NCBI RefSeq assembly: GCF_051659545.1
Contig: NZ_JBOFOR010000313.1
Coordinates: 1-6,315, forward strand
DNA: 6,315 nucleotides
Direction: 5' to 3'
From: JBOFOR01 sp051659545
GTDB lineage: Bacteria; Bacillota; Clostridia; Peptostreptococcales; Peptostreptococcaceae
The translations under genes and the position numbers were made by a program. The first letter of the stretch is position 1, and every line of letters begins with the position of its first letter. The notes beneath the pieces were generated by a model. It saw only the letters and a list, made by a program, of their open reading frames with translations, was not told the origin of the DNA and made no database searches. Below, piece after piece: positions 1-5,400 of this stretch.

Positions 1-1
1 T

Positions 2-181
2 AATGTAGATGCTCTTAATGTAGTTTTAAGCGATACTGTACCAAATGGAACAATTTATGTACCAGGTTCTTTACAAGTAGATGGCAATCCAATAGGTGGA
101 ACACCAGCTAGTATAAATGTTGGAACTGTGCCTGCTGGAAATACTTCAATAGTAACTTTTAAAGTTCAAGTAATTTGTTAG
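2..181 (+). CDS. DUF11 repeat protein, C-terminal end (5'-truncated by window)
   Basis: The frame is open from the window edge and stops with TAG at 179-181, giving 59 residues. It reads as the second half of a DUF11 (TIGR01451-like) unit: a DTVPNGTIYVPGS strand-turn, then INVGTVPAGNTS and the closing strand VTFKVQV. The same blocks recur in the large protein starting at 2485, so the two genes are probably paralogues. The protein ends two residues after the closing strand, with -Ile-Cys. There is no LPXTG motif, hydrophobic tail or S-layer-homology domain, so nothing here suggests sortase or membrane anchoring. The terminal cysteine is the only one visible in this fragment. A strong terminator begins 14 bases after the stop, so transcription should end here. 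The N-terminus and total length are unknown. The family assignment is firm; a role in a cell-surface or spore-surface structure is inference. Confidence 0.85.
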   Translation, partial: NVDALNVVLSDTVPNGTIYVPGSLQVDGNPIGGTPASINVGTVPAGNTSIVTFKVQVIC

Positions 182-195
182 AACTTTAAATATAT

Positions 196-245
196 ATACC
201 TAGAGAGTATTAGATTTAAAAATACTCTTTAGGTATTTTTATTTT
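196..245 (+). terminator. Rho-independent terminator of the upstream DUF11 gene
   Basis: The stem pairs 196-211 with 221-236, with one G-U wobble (203 with 229). The loop is 9 nt (212-220), and a T-rich tail follows (236-245). The stem and loop are clearly related to the terminator at 2138-2184: 35 of 42 bases match, and every stem difference keeps pairing. Confidence 0.92.
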
Positions 246-354
246 ATATATTAATTTTAAATTTGTCTCGTTAGCGTCATAGCCGTCAGGCTAATCATAT
301 ATCTGGATATATCTTAGGTTGACGGCTATGACGATATCGTGAAATATTATTAAT
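198..354. repeat. Direct-repeat block, copy 1 (left of the ATPase gene)
   Basis: Two sub-blocks resemble the region 2143-2296 in the same order. The terminator 198-239 matches 2143-2184 at 35 of 42 bases, and 331-354 matches 2273-2296 at 23 of 24, with 17 perfect bases at the start. The offset between copies is 1945 for the first and 1942 for the second. About 18 bases after the terminator also look similar. The middle differs: this copy carries the long hairpin. Similarity stops at about 355, where the upstream region of the ATPase gene begins. Confidence 0.6.
266..342. repeat. Long imperfect inverted repeat (palindromic intergenic element)
   Basis: Arms 275-294 and 314-333 pair at 19 of 20 positions, counting one G-T wobble (289/319), with a single mismatch (290/318). 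A small 2x1 internal loop then leads to an inner stem, 297-303 with 306-312, closing on a 2-nt turn. Pairing continues imperfectly outwards (266-274 with 334-342, 6 of 9). The arms contain CGTCATAGCCGTCA, unusually GC-rich for this DNA. It lies after a terminator and before the next promoter, and no T-tract follows, so it is not an intrinsic terminator. It could be a REP-like or MITE-like palindrome, or a protein-binding or recombination site. I do not recognise a named family. Confidence 0.8.
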
Positions 355-379
355 GCAAAATTAGATTAATAACAATCTG

Positions 380-408
380 TTGTTTAAAGATTATACTATG
401 GTTATAAT
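380..408 (+). promoter_or_regulatory. Sigma-A-like promoter of the ATPase/nuclease-like gene
   Basis: A perfect -10 box TATAAT (403-408) is preceded, after 17 bases, by TTGTTT (380-385), which matches the first three positions of the -35 consensus. The predicted start, near 415, would give a leader of roughly 35 nt. A short inverted repeat, AACAA-TCTG-TTGTT (371-384), overlaps the -35 and could be an operator, but it is too short to be confident about. Confidence 0.6.
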
Positions 409-435
409 ATTAAATATGATAACTACAACTAATGC

Positions 436-451
436 GAGGTGATTTAGTTTG
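436..451 (+). promoter_or_regulatory. Ribosome binding site fixing a TTG start
   Basis: GAGGTGAT (436-443) lies 5 bases before TTG (449-451). No ATG start with a comparable ribosome binding site exists in frame, and the family's N-terminal block follows at once, so the TTG start is well supported. Confidence 0.8.
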
Positions 452-2131
452 AAAAAAATAAGTTTAGGAACTAGCAATTTTAAAAAAATAATAGATAATA
501 ATTATTATTTCATAGATAAAACATTGATAATTAAAGAATTTTTAGAAGATAGTGGAGAAATAGTTTTACTACCAAGACCAAGACGTTTTGGAAAAACTTT
601 TAATCTATCTATTTTAAAATACTTTTTAGAAAAATGTGATGAAGATAGATCATACCTTTTTAAAAACTTGAAAATAGAAAATGAAACTGAAATTATGAAA
701 AAACAAGGAAAGTATCCTCTTGTGTACATTACATTTAAAGATGATAAACATGCTAATTTTAATAACTTCATAGATATATTTAGACATAAGATGTCTAGTC
801 TTTATATATCTTTTAAATATTTATTAAATACACTTGATTCTGCTGAAAAAACATATTTTAATGATATTTTATATAGAACAAGTACGATATCAGAACTTGA
901 AGTATCACTACTAAAACTAAGTGAATATCTAAATAAGTACTATAATCAAAAAGTAATAATACTTATTGATGAATATGATACTCCTATTCACGAAAGTCAT
1001 TTTAAAAATTATTATCCAGAGATGATAGGTTTTATAAGAAACTTTTTATCAGCAGCATTAAAGGACAATATAAATCTTGAAAAAGCTTTCGTTACAGGAA
1101 TACTTAGAGTTGCTAAAGAAACAATTTTTTCAGGACTAAATAACCTTGAAGTTTATAGTATTTTAGGAGAAAAATATAGTGATAAATTTGGATTTACAGA
1201 AGAAGAAACCGTAGAATTGTTAAAATACTATAACTTAGATGAACAAATAGAAACATTCAAATCTTGGTATAATGGATATATTTTCGGTAGTACTACAATA
1301 TACAATCCTTGGTCGGTTCTTTCATACATTAATAAACCAGATAGAGAATTCATGCCTTATTGGGTGAATACTTCTGAAAACAGTATTATTAAAAGTTTAC
1401 TTGCAAAAGGTGATGAAGATATAAAGCTTGGACTTGAAAATTTATATAATGGTGGATATGTTGAAACTATAATAAATGAAGATGTAGTAATGTGTGAAAT
1501 AGATTTAGGAAATGAAAATATTTGGAGCTTTTTATTATTATCAGGATATCTTAAAGCTATAGAAAAATATAAAGATGAAGATGATGAATTATTTATTTAT
1601 AAACTATCTATACCTAACAAAGAAATACGAACTCTTTATAGAGACATTATAAAAAAATGGTTTAGAGAAGGGTTTATATCTAATGATTTTACTAAAATCC
1701 TTAAAGCCTTAACAATAGGAGATATAGAGTTATTTGAAGAATATTTCTCTAGCTATGTACTTACTAGCTTTAGTTACTTTGATGTAGGTGGTCAAAACCC
1801 AGAAAAAGTTTATCATGCATTTGTTTTAGGTATGCTTGTTTCTTTAAGTTCAACTCATGAAGTTATTTCAAATAGAGAATCTGGACTGGGTAGATATGAT
1901 GTATGCCTTATACCAAAAGGGAATCCTAGTTCTAAAATAGCTATAATTATGGAATTTAAAAGCATAAGAGTAAATTCAAAAATGACCTTAGAAAAAGGTC
2001 TAGAAGTTGCTTTAAAACAAATAGATAAAAAACTATACGATACAGAATTAATAAATCGTGGAATTAATAATATTATAAAAGTTGCCCTATCATTTAAAGG
2101 CAAGGAAGTTTTGATTGAACAAGCTGAATAA
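449..2131 (+). CDS. AAA-ATPase_like / PD-(D/E)XK nuclease-like protein (PF09820 + PF08011 type)
   Basis: This is a complete 560-residue protein of a family common in clostridia, fusobacteria and Bacteroidetes. The N-terminal AAA-ATPase_like domain shows YFIDKT (20-25), the family's atypical P-loop RPRRFGKT (43-50), Walker B VIILIDEYD (169-177), the sensor-like block TGILRVAKETIFSGLNNL (216-233), and the SWYNGY (272-277) and IYNPWS (284-289) signatures. The C-terminal PD-(D/E)XK-like domain shows GRYD (Asp484), EFK (Glu502, Lys504) and Gln524 in ALKQI, so the likely catalytic residues are all present and the gene looks intact. There is no signal peptide or membrane segment, so it should be cytoplasmic. 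The cellular function of this family is not established; ATP-dependent nucleic-acid processing is only an inference from the folds. It has its own promoter and terminator and is flanked by similar intergenic blocks, suggesting an independent cassette between two DUF11 genes. It is visibly more AT-rich than the DUF11 gene, but amino-acid composition could explain that. Confidence 0.93.
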   Translation: MKKISLGTSNFKKIIDNNYYFIDKTLIIKEFLEDSGEIVLLPRPRRFGKTFNLSILKYFLEKCDEDRSYLFKNLKIENETEIMKKQGKYPLVYITFKDDKHANFNNFIDIFRHKMSSLYISFKYLLNTLDSAEKTYFNDILYRTSTISELEVSLLKLSEYLNKYYNQKVIILIDEYDTPIHESHFKNYYPEMIGFIRNFLSAALKDNINLEKAFVTGILRVAKETIFSGLNNLEVYSILGEKYSDKFGFTEEETVELLKYYNLDEQIETFKSWYNGYIFGSTTIYNPWSVLSYINKPDREFMPYWVNTSENSIIKSLLAKGDEDIKLGLENLYNGGYVETIINEDVVMCEIDLGNENIWSFLLLSGYLKAIEKYKDEDDELFIYKLSIPNKEIRTLYRDIIKKWFREGFISNDFTKILKALTIGDIELFEEYFSSYVLTSFSYFDVGGQNPEKVYHAFVLGMLVSLSSTHEVISNRESGLGRYDVCLIPKGNPSSKIAIIMEFKSIRVNSKMTLEKGLEVALKQIDKKLYDTELINRGINNIIKVALSFKGKEVLIEQAE

Positions 2132-2137
2132 ATAACG

Positions 2138-2184
2138 AAAAGACCTAGAAAGTGTTAACTTTAAAAATACTTTCTAGGTCTTTT
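2138..2184. terminator. Bidirectional intrinsic terminator after the ATPase gene
   Basis: A 19-bp stem pairs 2138-2156 with 2166-2184, with one G-U wobble (2154 with 2168) and a 9-nt loop (2157-2165). The stem begins AAAA and ends TTTT, so it can terminate transcription from either side. It starts 7 bases after the ATPase stop codon and would also serve the doubtful minus-strand ORF at 2203-2418. Confidence 0.93.
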
Positions 2185-2296
2185 ACATTATATACTAAAA
2201 AATCAAAACAGTAACAGCAAACCCTTTAGTTTATAATATTTAAATTCATTAGTCTCATATAAAATATAAATCACGATATCGTGAAATATAATTAAT
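2143..2296. repeat. Direct-repeat block, copy 2 (right of the ATPase gene)
   Basis: This is the partner of 198-354. Its left end is the terminator and its right end, 2273-2296, matches 331-354 at 23 of 24 bases. The two ends are 130 bases apart here and 133 in copy 1. The middle is not convincingly alignable, and the long hairpin of copy 1 is absent. Similarity stops at about 2297. Confidence 0.6.
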
Positions 2297-2418
2297 CCTA
2301 CTTTCAATGATATGGTTTCATTATCTGACAGCTTAGGAATTTCTATAGTTGAACCTATAATGGGTAACTCCAACATTTTAAAATTTTTGAGACTAGCTCT
2401 TATTAGATATACACTCAT
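2203..2418 (-). CDS. Doubtful small ORF, 71 aa, possible gene relic
   Basis: An ATG (2418-2416) opens a 71-codon frame on the minus strand that does not overlap any other gene and ends before the bidirectional terminator. Codons look normal for this DNA. No Shine-Dalgarno sequence precedes the ATG or the internal Met15, and a stop codon lies two codons upstream of the ATG. I do not recognise the product. There is no signal peptide. The stretch ELPIIGSTIEIPKLSDNETI followed by SLKVGLI faintly resembles the end of a DUF11 unit (compare SGVTIPDLGVNQSTTLTFQV in the large protein), which would fit a decayed inverted fragment, but the resemblance is weak. The 24-bp repeat at 2273-2296 falls inside this frame and encodes LIIFHDIV; the minus strand of copy 1 also reads LIIFHDIVI in the corresponding frame before diverging. 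Either a short unexpressed relic or chance. Confidence 0.25.
   Translation of the reverse strand: MSVYLIRASLKNFKMLELPIIGSTIEIPKLSDNETISLKVGLIIFHDIVIYILYETNEFKYYKLKGLLLLF
2271..2284. repeat. 14-bp perfect palindrome TCACGATATCGTGA
   Basis: TCACGATATCGTGA equals its own reverse complement. Its right portion (2273-2284) is identical to 331-342, the outer right end of the long hairpin. The outer ends of that hairpin (TCTCGTTA at 266-273 and TATCGTGA at 335-342) resemble the two halves of this palindrome, as if the hairpin sat inside such a site. It may be an operator or a recombination or insertion target. Confidence 0.55.
2387..2415 (+). promoter_or_regulatory. Weak candidate promoter of the large DUF11 gene
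   Basis: TTGAGA (2387-2392, 5 of 6 to the sigma-A -35) lies 17 bases before TACACT (2410-2415, 4 of 6 to the -10). TATTAT (2420-2425) and TATAAA (2426-2431) are alternative -10 boxes without a good -35. The predicted leader would be about 65 nt. A sporulation sigma factor could also be used; see the rejected list for a partial match. Confidence 0.3.
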
Positions 2419-2471
2419 ATATTATTATAAATAACTATATGCAAGATAAATAGTAATGTTTATAAAAGAAA

Positions 2472-2492
2472 GGGATGATGAAAATTGGCTAA
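2472..2492 (+). promoter_or_regulatory. Ribosome binding site and TTG start overlapped by a five-codon ORF
   Basis: The purine-rich AAAGGG ends 10 bases before TTG (2485-2487). Two in-frame TGA stops (2476-2478 and 2479-2481) exclude any earlier start, and the conserved N-terminal domain begins at once. In another frame, ATGATG (2475-2480) opens a tiny ORF whose TAA (2490-2492) overlaps the first codons of the large gene. Confidence 0.65.
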
Positions 2493-5400
2493 TGCAAGTT
2501 ATGCACCAGTAGGAAGTGGACCTTTGGCTGGTGCTATAGGGTGGGTGAATTTTTCAACAACGGCTTTGAATCCAAATACAGCAACAATAGTAAATGGTAC
2601 ATTAAGAGATGGGTCAACAATTTTATTTAATTTGACAAATACTGATGTTTCAGGGAATAGGTCATATATAGGAACAAATGCGCCAACATTTGGAGCGGCA
2701 CCTTTTGGAAATGCAGGAGGATATCAAGGAGTTACAGGATCTGTGATTATGTATTCATTAGGCGGTGCTGCATATAGAAGTATTCTTAGTTTTAGTGATA
2801 TAGTAGTAAAAGATCATCTAGGAATAACAATTCCAGACTATACCATAGTTACAGCAGATGGAGAAGCAACCAGTACAGGAGAAAATTTAATATTTAACAC
2901 TGATGGAGGAGTATGGGATCAAATAGGAAATATAGGTGCCGGAAACTCACCTTCATTTGTCGGATTAGGAACACCTACCGTGACGGCTACTGGAATATCT
3001 ACAAATTATCATTCATTAATTTTAACTACAACATCGCCTAAAAATATTGACATAACTTTATTTGGTACTGGTGGATTAGAAGGTGTAGCATTTGGTGTTA
3101 TATTAACAAAAGCTCAAGTCAATAAAGTAATTAATAATAGAGTGTATTCAAATGACCAATTTGACTTATCTATAACAGGAGCAACTATAAGTTCAACAAC
3201 CATAACAACAGGGAATTCAAATGGTACTCAACTACAAAGCCCTTATTTGTATGTAACATTAGATAGTATTAGTAGTTCATCTTTTATTATTAATGAAAGC
3301 ATGGCACCAGGTAGTATAGGTACCCTTGGAACTAATTATAAAACTACTGTACAAAATGCTAACTTTACTCCAGGAGGAAGTACAGTACCATCAAGTGGAA
3401 CACTTGGTGAAACTATAACTGCCAAACTTGGAGACTGGATGGTAACTACTATAACAAATACTGCTATAACATCAACATTAACTGCAACTAAAATAGTAGA
3501 TAAGGTAAAAACACTGCCAGGAGATATATTAACATACACTATAGAGTTAAATAATCAGGGGCCGTTGACTATAAGTAATACTGTATTTAAAGACACTATA
3601 CCAACAGGAAGTAGTTTTATAGCCAACAGTATAACAATAAATGGAGTATCAGTGCCAGGTTCAGTTGCACCACCAAGTGGAGTAAATATTGGAACATTAC
3701 CAATTGGTGTTACGACATTAACATTCCAAGTAGCATTACAAACTACCCAAGTTGTAAATAATACTGTTAAAAATAATGCAACTGCTATTGGATATAATAA
3801 TTTAATTCCTATAAATGTAACAATACCTACAAATTCAAATACGGTTACAACAACGATACTAGGAGCTGTAAGTTTAACATCAACTAAGATAAGTAAACCT
3901 TACGCTAATATAGGAGATGTTTTAACTTATACTATACCGATAACTAATATTGGAAATACTACAGCAATAAATATATTATTTATAGATACAATACCAAATG
4001 GAACTACATTTGTAACAAACTCACTAAGACAAGATGCTACTGCTGTTAGTGGAAGTCCAAACCCTCCTGGAATAACACTATCAAATCCGATTGGAAGAAG
4101 TAGTACCTCAACACTAACATTCCAAGTAAGGGTTATTACATTGCCTAGTCCTAATCCAATACCAAACTCTGCAACTCAAATCTTTCAATATACAATAGAT
4201 AACTCAACAGTTCCAAATGTAGTTGGAAATGGTTCTTCCAATACAAATATAGCTAATACTTTTATAAATAGAGCAGATTTATCAAGTATAATTAAGGTTG
4301 TTAACAAAGATTTTGCAATTATTGGTGATGAGTTAACTTATACAATTAGTATTCCTAATACAGGAACTACCAATGCTAATTCTGTAATTTTTATAGATAC
4401 AATACCAACTGGTACAATATATGTACCAAACTCATTTACAGTAAATGGTGTAGTAAAGTCTGGAGTAAGTCCACAACCTCCTGGTGTTAATATAGGTACA
4501 ATACCATCAGGTGAAACGTTTAAAGTAACGTTTAAAGTAACAGTAAATACTATACCATCGCCAAATAATGTTTTAAATAGTGCAACTACAACATTTATAT
4601 ATCAAGTTGATCCAAGTGTTGTTACTTCTACAACGGGCAGTGCAAATAGTAATATAGTAAATACAACTATAGCTAGAACTGCAATAATTTTACCTACAAA
4701 ATCAGTTAACGTACCAGGAGGATTTATTGGCAATACAATTACTTATACAATAGGCTTTAGAAACACTGGAACTACAACAGCTCATAATATATTCTTTACA
4801 GATACTACTCCAAATGGTACAACATTTGTTAACGATTCTATTCAAATAGATGGAACAACTATAACTTCAGCTACACTAAATCCACCCTCTGGAGTAACTA
4901 TACCAGATTTAGGAGTAAATCAAAGTACTACACTAACATTCCAAGTAGTAGTAAATACAATACCATCACCGAATCCTATTACAAATATAGGTACAACAAG
5001 TTACAGATATACTGATACAGCAAGTGGAACTAGTGGAGGTGGTATAAATAACACTAATACAGTATCAACATATATATATCCAAATAGTAACCCTTTCAAA
5101 ACAGTAGATAAGCAATATGCAACAGTAGGAGATACATTAACTTACACATTAGGATGGTTAGAAGTTTTAGGTGTGGATCAAACTGATGTAATATTTGTAG
5201 ATACTATACCTGATGGAACAACATTTGTACCAAATTCAGTAACAGTTAACTCAATGTTAATACCAGGTGCCACAGTTACAGCACCTAATGGAATAAATAC
5301 AGGAACATTATCAGCTGGTCAAATGGTTAGTGTAAATTTCAAAGTAATTGTAAATACTATTCCAACTATTAATCCGATACCTAATGATACTACACTTATA

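Larger units (their letters stand above)
2132..2484. other. Intergenic region between the ATPase gene and the large DUF11 gene
   Basis: This 353-base stretch holds the bidirectional terminator (2138-2184), the second copy of the direct-repeat block (2143-2296) with a 14-bp palindrome (2271-2284), a doubtful 71-codon minus-strand ORF (2203-2418), weak promoter candidates (2387-2431) and the ribosome binding site of the next gene. I see no tRNA, riboswitch or other structured RNA in it. Confidence 0.7.

Noticed and set aside
275..333. Long hairpin as a transcription terminator
   Set aside because: No T-tract follows on either strand, and a proper terminator already lies at 196-245.
505..771. 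Minus-strand open frame inside the ATPase gene
   Set aside because: It lies entirely antisense to a well-supported domain-bearing gene; it is a shadow frame.
1855..2103. Minus-strand open frame opposite the nuclease-like domain
   Set aside because: Antisense to the conserved D-ExK region, with no recognisable product.
2416..2424. CATATATTA, a full match to the sigma-K -10 pattern CATAnnnTA
   Set aside because: No AC-containing -35 element lies at the required distance of about 16-17 bases, and such a pattern is frequent in AT-rich DNA. It would have supported spore expression but is not evidence alone.
2430..2484. A signal peptide for the large protein lost by frameshift
   Set aside because: The sequence just upstream has a TAA- and TGA-rich AT stretch in all frames and no hydrophobic segment; the start is clean.
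3336..3539. Minus-strand open frame inside the large DUF11 gene
   Set aside because: A valine-rich antisense reading of Thr/Asn codons, expected from this composition.
4516..4539. Exact tandem 12-bp repeat ACGTTTAAAGTA encoding TFKV twice
   Set aside because: The unit has the same length here as the other DUF11 units (compare GTIPAASTFTVTFEVYVNSIP), so this is not an inserted duplication; the family's alternating strand pattern explains it.
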